DNA of 64,000 nucleotides from Puffinus mauretanicus (Eukaryota > Chordata > Aves > Procellariiformes > Procellariidae). This document shows positions 1 through 12,200 of this stretch, piece after piece (position 1 is the stretch's first letter; each line of letters opens with the position of its first letter). The notes under the pieces were generated by a model, which did no database searches, was not told where the DNA came from, and saw only the letters and a list, made by a program, of their open reading frames with translations. Position numbers and translations under genes: made by a program. Location: positions 744,001-808,000 of the forward strand of contig JAJKFH010003256.1 of the NCBI GenBank assembly GCA_023333565.1, given 5' to 3'.

Positions 1-86
1 GCCTCCGCGAGGGAAGGGCAAAGCGGGACCCCCCGCCCCAGCACAGCACACCCCGCCTCGCCCCGCCCGGCCCCCGGCGCCGTTAC

Positions 87-250
87 CTGCCGCCCCGCAC
101 CGGGGCTGGCGCGGCCGGGACGCCGCGGGCCTCGCCCGGGCCCGGCGGGCAGCGGCGGGCTGAGGTAGTGTGGCCCGAGCCCCCCCACCCCTCACGGCCT
201 GAGGTGGTGCGGCCCAGGTCCCCCTCCGCGGGCTGAGGTGGTGCGGCCCG
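87..250 (-). other. candidate first exon of a divergent gene (TBC1D16?)
   Basis: Reading the minus strand from about 250 down to 87, the GC-rich sequence ends in GCAG and is followed by gtaacg, a good 5' splice site. No convincing coding start was seen, so this would be a non-coding or mostly non-coding first exon. The guess of TBC1D16 rests only on the mammalian gene order, in which TBC1D16 is transcribed away from CCDC40. The 5' limit is a placeholder. Confidence 0.25.
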
Positions 251-252
251 CA
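160..252. repeat. three-copy GC-rich tandem repeat
   Basis: A core close to CTGAGGTGGTGCGGCCC occurs three times, starting at 160, 199 and 233, so the spacing is 39 and then 34 bases. C-rich linkers differ between copies. It sits inside the CpG island and could vary in copy number. Confidence 0.7.
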
Positions 253-255
253 GCG

Positions 256-265
256 CTCACGTGAC
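256..265. promoter_or_regulatory. CLEAR-like E-box (CTCACGTGAC)
   Basis: The ten bases match the TFEB/TFE3 CLEAR consensus GTCACGTGAC at nine positions and include the full TCACGTGA palindrome. The site is about 30 bp upstream of the CCDC40 ATG. It may serve the putative divergent gene rather than CCDC40. USF or MYC-family factors could also bind. Confidence 0.5.
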
Positions 266-278
266 CGGGTGTTGACGC

Positions 279-291
279 GTCGCCTGGCAAC
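279..291 (+). promoter_or_regulatory. RFX X-box (GTCGCC-T-GGCAAC)
   Basis: The sequence fits the X-box consensus GTNRCC, 0-3 spacer bases, RGYAAC at every fixed position. RFX2/RFX3 with FOXJ1 drive motile-cilium genes through such sites, and CCDC40 is a motile-cilium gene. The element ends only six bases before the ATG at 298. Transcription may therefore start inside or just after it, which would favour the ATG at 601 in exon 2. Confidence 0.75.
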
Positions 292-297
292 GGGAAG

Positions 298-3200
298 ATG
301 GTGCAGCCGGCGGCGGGTGAGTGCGGGGCTGGGCCGCGACAGGGGCTCCGCCGCGGCCCGGTACCGCCCGGCCCTGCCCCGCCCAACCTGGCACCGCCCG
401 GCCCGGCATCGCGACCCGGCACCGCCCGGCCTCCCCGGTCCCGTCTGTGCCTGTGCCCAGCCCCGCGGCGCGGGGGCGGCCTGCAGACGGCGGGGTAACG
501 GGCTCTGGGAGCCGGGCGCTGGGCTGGTACTCACTACTCACTCTCTCTCTCCTGCGGGACGCTCTAGTTGCAGGCAGAGGCCGGCCCCAGCCCCCGCACC
601 ATGGAGGAGGCCCCCGCTGCCGCAGCAGAGGGTTCTGGGTTGGAATTCGGCTCCGCTGAGCGGGATGTAATCAGAGTTCCGTCGCACCTTGCTATGGAGG
701 TGATTTCCTTTGAGGCGTTCACGGGGCAGCATGTTCCCGTGTGTTCCTAACAGAGCGACGTCTTCAGGGAAGCAGTTTCAATAGGAAGAAATACAACAAG
801 CGAGTAATTATTGCAGTCTTGCCCTGCGTGTTAAAAAAAGCCACTAGAAAGTACATTTAGTTACTGTCCTGTGTGTCAGCAGCATCTTGAAGTAGGTGTT
901 TCTCACTCAGTTCTTGGATAGCACATTTCTGCTGTAGCCACTTTAAAAAGGAAGTTATCCACATTTCATAGATGCGCATACTCAGGCTCTTTTTTTGAGG
1001 TTTGTTGGTGGTAAGTTTTTTTCCTTCTGTTGGTACTGCACAATATTTGAATTTGGCAAATGATGATGTGGAATAAACCAGTGTCTCTTTAAAAAGAAAG
1101 AAGAGAATAATTTGGCTACATGTAGTGCAAGCTGGTAGACTTTTAATAAATCCCTAAGGGCATTTTTTTTTAAATAGATGTGAGCTAGAAACACATGTGA
1201 AATTAAAAGTGGTGTGTGGAGTTTTTGTCAGCATCTTTACTATCTTAATGCTAGCTGGGTGACCGTTTTTGCGAATGAGATTAAACTTCTAAATTAAATT
1301 TCTGTCCCCTGTGACAAAAAGCAGTTGTTACAATGCCGTAGCAGTAACATTAAACAAAGTACACAACCCGTTATAATGCTGCTGTTCTGCTTTTCGCCTG
1401 TGTTGTATGCTAGGCAATAGAGACAGAGAACGGGAACGACAATGAAGAGGAAGAGTCTGTTCCTCTGGAGGACCAAGAAGAGACATGTCCCCCAGCAGAA
1501 AGAGGAGGCTATGGAGCTGCAGAGCTGTTCGTTGGTTCTGCAGAAGTGAGACACTATAATAATATATATAATCCTATTCACAGAATGCATGACCAGTATT
1601 TGTAACTTCAAATTCTCCCGTTGCAGTTTTATTGCTGAAAACACAAAACCAATCAGAACTGGAACAGAGAGAAGCTAACTGGTCAAGCATGAAGTATACA
1701 AAAACTCTGACAAAGCTGGAGAGGTTCCTTTGTTGTGCTATATATGTGTAAAGTTTTTTTTTTATCCGGAGTGACACAGCTTTGCCAGTATATCTGTGTG
1801 CTGATTTTAGAACAAGGTCCTCTTGTTGATTCTTTGTCTGCATTGTTCATGTCTCGTGATGGCAAAAATAAGCAGATTTTTAGGGGCAAATAGAGTTAGA
1901 CTGAAAAGCTGTTTCAGGTGATGGATTTTATGTTTCAGGAAAAATCTCCTGAGACTTTCTCGGACAAAGTGGAATTAGACAGTCGTCCTCCTGAATTGGG
2001 TGACATGGAGCAGCCAATAACAGACAGAGGAAACCCTTCCCATACATCTTCAGGAGCTCCTCCGCAGGCATCTGCATTGTCAGTGGAGTTGAACAGCTGC
2101 ACAGAGTCAGGTATCATTCAGTTCCTTATTAACAGTACAATACTCGATACCATCTATCCAGCACAGTTTCTAGTTTTCTCCCTTTCTGATCATTGTTAAT
2201 CCAGCTGGAGGCATAATACTGTGAAATCTAAGTCTTTATATATATTTTTTTTTTTTGTGGGGGGGGGTGTCCAGGTAACATTGGAGAACCCGTTTCTCTC
2301 TATTCAGAGTCTGCCTTTGAGCAATTTGGTCAGCTTACTAGTGAGCATGGTGACCAAAGATGGGAAAAGGAATACCAGCAGCGTGGAGCTGAGGAACATG
2401 AAATAAGCGGAAGAAGTGAAGAAACCGTAGAAGAAACAGAACTGGTTGTTTTGGATCCAGAACATGTGAGAAGTCCTCAAATATTGTCATTCTTCTTTGC
2501 AGACTTGATATTTTTATTTGTATAAAACGTGCGAGGTGAATTGTAAGCAGTGGCTTAGCTGTATGCAAAAACTACAAAAAAAAAGTTTAAAAATAGCTTT
2601 TGCAAAAGTACTAACTCCTGAATGTGTCTATTCCCTCAATATTAACCCCAAAGTTGCAGGTTCAGAAGTGAGCAATGTAGTGGGCAAATCTGATACTCTT
2701 CAGTACTCCTGAAAGAGAAGTACTTGCAGCAAGAGTGAGTGGATGGGTTGTCAGATGTAGCTCTTCCTATATGTTTCTGATTTTCAAATATTCTCAGTAG
2801 TCACTTTCTGATGTCAACAAATACGCGCTATATAACTCTTCTCACTTGTTACAGTGAGTGTAGCTAAAATAAGAATGCAAGTGTCTATGGCAGAAAATAT
2901 GATGTTTTATTTAATGTTGGGAGTAGCAATAAGGTTTCTTCATAATTTATTTACACAAGTATGTTAGAGTTTATCAACAACATACTTCTTTACAGCCTCT
3001 GATGAGAAGATTCCAGGCTGCCCTGAAGAATTACCTTACTAAGCAGATGGAAAAAGTGAACCTAGAGCTTCAGGAACTGGTATACAGCATTCTTTCTTTG
3101 CCTTCCCGCAGCAGCCATCCCTGTCCAAGCTGAAGTGAGATAGCTGATTTCCTCTTGTGTTTGCAGAGGACAGCAACGAAGAAGGGCAAAGTACAGAGAG

Positions 3201-6200
3201 AAGAGCTTGGGGTGATTCTTTATGGAGCGCAGCAGCAGCTGGCCCATCTACGGATGGAACTGGAGAAGAGCCATGACCGCCGCTCTCAGGCGGCCACAGT
3301 GCGTCGGCAGCTAGAAGAGGAACTGGAGGCCCTCAGGCTTACTTACAAGAAAATGTGTCAGAACACAGATGATGAACGCAAGAAAGGTGACTGAGGCAGT
3401 CCTTGCAATATTTCCTAATTCTAGTACTATGTGGAGAAATGAATTTGAATATAAGTCAAGCATTGGATTGAAAAATACAGTAAAATTAATCAGGAATAAT
3501 GCACTCATTGAAAAGTTTCACAGATATTCCTGGTTGCCATATAATTTCTATTGTTTCTAAGGCCATGTTGTACTTCTAAGAAGGTCTTTAGGATTAAAAC
3601 TAAAACTGTTCCTGGCAGGTAGGCTGTTCTGTGACTTAGCAGGAGGAAAATGCCCATCACTGTTATGTTTGCCTGTGTCTCTGTAAGGGTGTGATGAGAT
3701 TGCAAAGGTCGTAGATCATTAGGGGCATCCAGGAGTATGAGAGCACCATCCATGTGGCAGCCCATTCCAGCCAAAGAAATGGACTTGACTCATTCTTTTT
3801 GTGTTGCAGGTGTTGGGACATAGGAAACAGTAAAACAATTGCAATGGCAAGGATAGCTAAGCATTAAAATAAATTGCCTAGAAAGTTTTTACAGATTATT
3901 GAAAAAATTAGAGAAGCATTCAACAGACTGAGAAAGAGACAGCTCTGTTTTGGGGCAGAGAAGTGAATTCACAGCCTCCTGGGGCCCCTTCTTTGATTTC
4001 CTGGGATTCTGTATGCTGGGAATCAAGGAATAGCTTACCAAAATTTTTAGCTTTGCTTGTGGAGCTATACTCCAAAGCTGATGTAAATTCTTATTTCAGG
4101 GAGGGCTGATTTAGCTGGTAAGTGTGCGGGTTTTGCTTTGGGTGCTTCTCTATTTTTTTCCCTTTTTTCTCTGTTTAAAGTGTATCCTACAAACATGCTT
4201 CTCTGTAAATATTTTTCCTCCTGCATCCCCAGTTTCTGCAATGCAGACCCAGGTTGAAAACCTGGCCTTGCATCTCTTCTACATGCAGAATATGGACCAG
4301 GATATGCGTCATAATATTTTACTAATGAAGCAGTCGACAAAGAAGGCTGAGGCAGAGAAGGTCCAGGCTGAGGTGGAAAAGAGAAAACAGGTATCAAGTA
4401 AAACTGTCTTCTTTAAAATAAATAAATAAATACAGATGAGAGTTAGGGGTGAGTCTTTTGGAGGACATGCTGCCTTGTCAGAAGGAAGGCTATAGTGACT
4501 GAATCATGGAAGATGTGTGGGGCTATTTTTCCCAAATAATTGAAAAAAACCCACAGGCTTTTCTGAAAATGAGAAGAATCCCTAACACCGAGATAGTGGC
4601 ATGTACTGCCCAAAGGTTTTTGACAAGCCTTATAATTGTAAATCACTCTTAATTCAAGCAAAGGGGGTGTGGGGGCAGAAAGATATTTAGTGAAGAAGTG
4701 TCATATGTTCAAGTCTCGAGAATTATTTGGAGTCACAATGAGTTTCACAATGAAAAGCGAACTTTGAAAATGAACTGAGCCGGTTGGTGTGCTGGAGCTC
4801 CCTCTGCTGCCTTCTGCTTGCAGCAGGACACAGACTGATTATTATTAATGTGGAATTGCATGCAAACAGTTGAAATCAAATGTATTTAGATGTTTTTTAA
4901 CAAAGGATTTTAAAACATGAAGTATTAAGATTCCCAGCTGCTGGAGAGGTGGCACAATATAATCCATGCTGACAGGAATGAATGCCGCTTCACATCTGAA
5001 GTATCAATTTACTACTGCAAATGGAATAATAAACAATCAGCAAAGAAGGTCTCATTCTTTTGAAAGTTGTCAGATTCATGAGTTATTTGTATAGAAAGGG
5101 AAAAGTTTCAGTAGGAATCAAATCTAATGCAGTTGCCAATTTAATCCCTTTTCTAGCCTATGTTATTCTTGTAGAATATAGTTGGTTAAGACTGAGATTA
5201 TATTGCTCATCCTTACCTGTTTGGCTCTGACTCTTTAGGATCTTCTAGTAGACCGCTTAACAAGAAAAGTCTATGAACTACAAGAACAGATTGCTCTGTT
5301 TGAAGCTCAGTTTGTGGCCCAGGCAGAGGACACAAAAGTAACTCGGCAAGCAGTAAATGAGGTAGGAGGGTGCTTTTTTTGATTCTGGTTAATATTTCCC
5401 TCTGGAGGGACTGACCGCTTTGGCTCATGCTCACGTGGTATGTACAATCTAGGCCAGAGTTGTATGGTTTGTTCCCGTTTGTAGGAATGAAGACTGTTTT
5501 TCCCCCCCCGAAGAATTGCCTGTAAATCATTTCCTCCCCTACCTTCTCAGCATTTTTTTTTCCTTGCAGATCTATGCTTTGTGGTCTGGTGTGACAATAA
5601 ACCAGACACATATTAGTTGAAGCTGTTCCTGCCAGCATATTATGAACAGAAGAAAAATACTGCATTGTAACATGAATTTATTTTTCCAGCACAGTATAAA
5701 TTCATTCTGTCTACCAACTCTCTCTTTCCTAGGCTTGCATGGAGGTACAGGCTATTAACATGGAGAAAAAGCGATTGATGAATCACTGGAATAGCAGCTT
5801 GGCTGGAATGAAGCAAAGAGATGAGGCCTATATTGCCACACAAGAGTTGCTGAGGTATGGTAGCTGAAAACAGTCCCAGGAGAGACCTCAAATAATTTGG
5901 ACAGGAGGGATTCTAAAAGGGGGGCAGTATGTCTTCTGTCAAGTTTATTACTGTATGTGCAGGATATGTCAGACAGAACAAGTTTGCTGCTGTAACGCAC
6001 GTAATAAAGGATAAGAAGTACAGTTCTTTGTTACTATTTTCTTTCTCCAAAACACAACTCTCCCTTGAAATATGTGGGTTTTTGGAGCTATTTAGAGTTT
6101 TTCTATTCATATTTTATTCCTTTAAAAGAGTTCATTCACCTTTGCAACATCTCTCAATCCAAAGAGCTAGACAGCAAGGAGGATTTATCTGTCACTTTCG

Positions 6201-9200
6201 ATTAGGATTTTGTGATGCCTCTAGAAATCTTCAGGAAAACCTTCCTATTGTTGCCAAAGGACGTGTTTATTTGGTCTGGAGTCTTAAAACTTGACTGATT
6301 CTCTGAGGACATACAATACGCTTTTATATGGTGGCATCCTGGTAAGAATGGAGGGTGGGGACAGGACTGAAAGAAGGAATTAATTTTCCTACGTACATTT
6401 CCTTTTAAATCTTAATGTCTCCATCCGTATTCTGATGACTCTGCACTGTCACAGCAGACTAGCCTTTATAAAGATCTTCCTTCTTAGTCGGTTGTTGCTA
6501 CAATAGCATGTTTGAAAAGAGGAATTTGTAGATGACCATTCAGCACATGAATCAATCCCTGTGATGATTTTCCATCCTCCTTGCCTCTCCAGCAAGTACA
6601 GACATGACCTCAAGTCCCTAGAAACGGACATCCATGGCTGTAGAAAGTCGATCAGGAAGGAGGAGGAGAAGAATGAGTTGCTTGTCACCATCCTGAGCCG
6701 TTCACAGAATGATGCCAACACGACAAAGAAACTGATTGCCCAGTGCCTTTCAAGACAGGAGGCCCTGAAGGTCGAATCTGGCACCTATACTCGCATTCTC
6801 CATGAGACAGAGCAGGCCCTCAACAGGACCAAGATGGTGAGAAGAGTTACTTGGAAGAAGAATCTTTTGAATTGGTCACAGGTATTTAATCCCCTTCCCC
6901 AAACAGTTGTAGTGATCCTGTCTCTGTCTTCCCTACCTTTTAGGATCAAGCTGCTCGCCTGAATGAGTTGCTGTCCGTCAGTAAGGATATAGAGAAAGGG
7001 ACAGATGCCAAAGAGCAGATGGAGAATGAAATCATGGCAAAGCTTCAGGAACAGATGATGTCCAGCAAAGCCACAAAGCACTTCTCCCAGCTGGCTGCAA
7101 AACTTCATAGGAGAAAAACAGATCTGGTATGGTATCTCTTCCGTTTGGGAGGGCAGGGGAAGGAAACAGCCTAGAGCAGTGTTTCTCAAGTGTGTTTTGT
7201 CAGTGTCTTCATTTTGTTTCTCAGGTCCGAAATTGAAGCTCTGCTGGGTTTGCAACTTCAATTTAGTTCTTCCAGTAATCTTATTGCAGGATTCTCATGT
7301 ATGCGAGAGAGTTTGGCCAAAAAGGCCTGATACGTAACATACTATTCTTTCTTTACTTAAAAAATGGGGCAGAATGATGAATCCTGGGAGTGTTTACTAT
7401 AAAGTGGTTCAAGTTCTTATCTTATTGTCTTCCTGCAATACATATGTGGTACTTCTATATTCCACATTAACTTATATCTCTATACTGCATTGTGGAATGT
7501 GATACAGGCATACTCTCAGTTTCCAAATAAGGATTACAGTCCAAGGAACAGTCAAGCCAGACCCACAGTTCTTCATGGCATGATAAATTGCTCTCTTTGG
7601 GAGCGTGTAACTGGTACAGATAGAAAAACTAGAAGATTCAGCATAGTATTTATTGTATTGAGTTATGTGGGCTGGCACTAACACAACGCGCTCACACCTC
7701 TGTATTTCCATGGGTTACTTCAGCCTGCCCCTGTTTTTTTTAAATCAGGTGCGTATCTTAAGTAACTGGAAGACTTTCAGGGTTGCCTTTCATGGTGAGA
7801 AAGGCCCCTCCACCCTCCTTTCCGACAGACACACAAACAAGTGGATACTCTGCGTTGACTCTTATTAGCATCTGTGTTGCACAGTAGAATATAGAGCAGA
7901 GACTACGGACTTGGAAAAGACCAAATTGCAGCCTCTCGCGGTGTGGTCTGGGCTGTGCAGAAGTAGCAATCAGGCTTTTGAAAGTTACCTGGCTGCATTC
8001 ATACTGCACTCAAACGAAAGACATACCGACACTTGCTGGCTACGACAGTTGTTGTTAGGCGAGGAATACGTTTGTCGGGCATGGTGGAGAAGTACAATAT
8101 AGTAATGTCCTACTACGGTTAGCCAGGTAACTAGAGACATCCAGGCAGGGAAGATAATTGCAGAAGTGATGAGTGTGGTCTCTTAAAGGGTTTGGGGATG
8201 TTTAGGCTCCTTAATGCTTTTCAACAGCCTTATGGCAGAGGTAAATATTGCTATCTCCTGTCAATAGCTGGAGAAACAAAGGTACAGAGAGGGTAAGTAG
8301 CTTGCTTACAGCTTGCAGCACAGACGTGGGAGTAGAATGTAACTCCCCTGACTCCTGTGCTTTGATAAGTAGGCATTACAAATCAATGAGTTGCTGTTGG
8401 TGACAGTAATTTGTTTTCTGTCTGTTGATATTCCTAGGAGCTGCATTTTTCTAAGGTTGAGAATGATATGGCCCAGGTTATTCTGAATGCAACTCATACC
8501 AACTGCAGGCTGACAGTTCTCCAAAAAACACTTTGTGAGCTGGACGAGGAAATAAAAAATATCCATGACCTGATCAGCTGCAGGGAAAGTGAGATTGCAA
8601 AGTGCAGTCTCCTGACTGAGAACAAGCGAAGGGTCATCAGCCAGTACAACAAGAGGCTGGAGATGATTCTTTCTCAGCAGGGGGTATGTATACGTTAACA
8701 TTTCAATCCCAAACTTGATTTTATTCTTTGTGGTGACCACAGATGCCCTTGATAAATGTAACTGCATAAGTGCTGGATAGTTAAATCTTTCAGGCATCTG
8801 TACTAGTGATTTAAAAGCTGCACTAGTTAATGTACATGTTTACATTTGTCAAACAGTTCTTAATGCATGTGAAGAGGACCTGGCATTAGGGAATTGTGAA
8901 ATGAGGGTGTGCCTAGCACAAATTTCTGCAGGGAGTTTTCTACACCTGATGAAAATGTTGAATGACATCAATACTCTGGGAGTAAATAGGATCTCATTAT
9001 AAAATCTGCAAAGACTGACGAGGGAAGAATGGAACAGGCAGAGTCACTTAAGTTGCTTGATGGTTGTCCCCTTTCAGATGATACCCCGATCTGTTCCTAG
9101 CACTGTGAGCTGTAAGACCTTTACGGATACAATGCAAAAATGATTATTGTGGCATACACTTTGCAAACTTTTGAATGTCCACATGTACCTGTTGTAAGAG

Positions 9201-12200
9201 CTTAGGAGGCCTCTCACCACAGAGTCTGAGAGCCTTTTGGGCTTCTTTTGCATTTATTCCTGTGAGGTCAGGAATTATTAGTCCCATCCGACTCATGGGA
9301 AATGGAGGCAAAAAGTAACTACCTGACAAAATAACAGTATAGTTGAAGTATTTAGTAGGCATCTCAGCAGTTGGACCGGCCTTCTGCAATGATGCTATAA
9401 ACAAGTACTCCAGCAGCTTCTGCCTGATTAATCTCAAACCTTGCCCCTCGTACAGGGGCAAGAATTGGGACCATTGGAAATTGAGATCAACAAGCTGACC
9501 AAGCAGATAGAAGAATATAATTCTGAAGTGATAACACTACAGAAGTACTGGCTCAATCTGCAGAAAGAGCTGGTGAAGTTAACAGACGAACGGGAGGAAC
9601 AAGTAGCCTCCTTGGATATGTTAAAGAAACAGATCACAATAATGCAGCAGAAGAAAGTACGCACTGAAAGTAAGTAATTCCCTAATTCTTTCTTAAAATG
9701 TTCATCCATGAATGGACAAAAAAGGGAGCGAAGGCTTACCCATGTATAATGCTAGACCTTCACCAAAGAATGCCCTCAGTGCTCCTATATATGTTTGAGC
9801 AATAATGCAAATGAACCCAGGACTATTCTCAGGGGCTAAAAGCCAGGCACCTTCTGCTGTTTTGCATGTCGTTATTTTCTATAACGATCAATCCTGCTGT
9901 CTTAACTGACACAGTCAAACTCTAAGTGACCATGTCATGTGTTACACGTCTTAAATAAAGTTTGCAAGTAGTTGGTAGGTAAGTGTCCCCACCAATGATA
10001 GCACTTTCCTTGGCCAAAACCAACTCTTTTCCAACTCTTTCCAAATAAGGTTTTCTCCTTCAAAACCTTATTTGATTTTTGGGCTTGACGAAAAAGGTTT
10101 TGGCTGGGTGTGTCGGACACAGGTGGCTCCGCATGCAGTGTTGTCTGATCTAATAGCAGTTTATCACACCTTGCCTGCATTCAACCTAGTGTTCTTGGGA
10201 ATTTTAAGACTTTCTTCTGTTCACCTGTAGATGAAATTCAGCAGGAAACAAAAGAACAGAAAGACATTGAACGTCACATGAGGAACATGTCAAATGACTT
10301 GATAAAGTTGAATGTGTTGATCAACAAGAACAACAATAGTTTCGAGGAGCTGCAATATGGCAATGTTATCACAGAGAACGAGTTTGTATGGTCTCTCAAG
10401 GTACAGAGGCTTGACATCTTATTTCCAGGTCTCAACCTCCCTTGCAGATCAGAGGCAAACAGTGATCCTGTAAATCTTTCTCAGTCTGACAATGTTTATT
10501 GGTTTATGCTTCTCAACTCTAGGCAGCAGAAAAAGAATCAGTTGAGATGCAGGAGAAACACAGTCAATTGACTGAGGAGAAGGACAGACTCCTAAACAGC
10601 CTGGTGGAAGCAGAGTAGGTACCAGAGAGATTCTTGCTTTGTGCCACAGTGTTTGAACTTTTGTATATATGTCCATGTTACCTTTCTTCTCCAGTCATCA
10701 AACTGAACCAGCAGCAGCAAATGTGCTTCTGTCTTTGGAGAAGATGAAAGGAGTTTAATGAGTGCTTGAAACACAGAAACTGAAAGGTTCTTTAGCCGTC
10801 TCTGGAACCAGCAAGAGCGGAGAGGATGTTGGCTTTAACGATTCCAGCATGCTTGTGCTGGATGTTGCCAAGATCTGTATGGGAAGACTCTGCATGCTAT
10901 CTTCTCTGCCAATAGCTCAGAGCGAATGTGCTGCACTGGGCAATTAATTGGGGTCCATCAGCCCCCTGTCAGTCTGGGCTTACTTGTTTTTACAGTCATC
11001 GTGCCGTTTTCTAAATTGCGGAACTTCCTGTCTGATTTCACGCTGCTCTGTTGCTGCCCTTTTATATGTCCCGTATGCAAATTCTTAGTGTCTGCCGAAC
11101 CATTCAGCTCTGTGTTCAGCATTGATCTTGGGAGTGTGCTGCCAATAACGCACAGAGAGAGCATCCTCTCTGTTGTTTACAAAGGCACTGCTTTCCCTTT
11201 CTGTTATTGAAGGCATCAAATCATGCTATGGGAGAAAAAGATCCAGCTGACAAGAGAGATGCGTGCAGCGGTGGATTCTGAGGCAGGACAAGGTGAAATC
11301 GAAGCCATGAGAACAGAGATTCATAGGATGCAAGTAAGCCACTGGGAAAGAGAACTGAGGAGGGGAAGCTGCACATAACGTATTCAGCTTTAGAGTTGCT
11401 GAAACATAAGGCAGGAGATGAGAAACAGGCTGGAGAAGTAGCATCTTCAAGGCTAGCAGTATTGGAATTCTTACCACCCTGCAGCTAGATTGAATTAAAT
11501 ACATCGAGCATGCATGCACTTTATGCGTTCCTTGTGCATGCTGTGTAATGGGCTGCAGCAGAATCTAGATATACCTGAGAAAGCTATTTAAAATGTAATA
11601 TGTCTGCCACCTATTTCTGTGACCCCAACTTGTAAGCAAAGAAATGTTGATTACTAAATATTGCATCACCTTAATCACTGGTTAGGGAAGTCATCTGTCT
11701 TCTGGCAAAGCAACTCTTCCCTTTCGTTCTCAGGATACTTCTGCTCTTCTGCTTTTGCTATTGCTAATGAGTTCCAGTGAAACATTTTGAAGATTACTTT
11801 AGAGGAGTTGATAATCCAGCCCTCTGCCTTCCGGATCTACACAGGGCAAGCTAGGTTTGAATTTAGAGCAAATTTGGCTTGCCAAGGCTCACATGTCACA
11901 TGTATCTGGTTTATGTTGAGGGGTGTGCCACACAGAAGACTTCAGTTAGGTGCCATTTGTAACTGTTCGTTATTTTCAGCCTATTTTATATCTTGAAAAA
12001 TGGCAGGTCCGCTATGGCAGGCTGATGAAGCAGCAGGAGAAGATGATTCGTGATATGGAGGCATCTGTTTCTCGTAGAGAGGCGATAGCGATTAATGGAG
12101 AGGGTCAGAACAAAACAGATAAGAAACGTATCACCAAGAGTGACTTCCACCGCAAGAAACAGGAGCTGAGAAAGAAGATCAGTGAAACCCAGAAGGTGAG

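Larger units (their letters stand above)
1..297. promoter_or_regulatory. CpG-rich promoter of CCDC40, probably divergent
   Basis: This segment is extremely GC- and CpG-rich and directly precedes the first CCDC40 ATG at 298. It holds a CLEAR-like E-box (256-265), an RFX X-box (279-291) and a short tandem repeat (160-252). On the minus strand a clean splice donor (GCAG followed by gtaacg) lies at 86-87, which suggests a gene transcribed leftward from the same island. In mammals TBC1D16 sits head to head with CCDC40, so a shared promoter is a reasonable inference. The transcription start sites cannot be placed from sequence alone. Confidence 0.65.
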
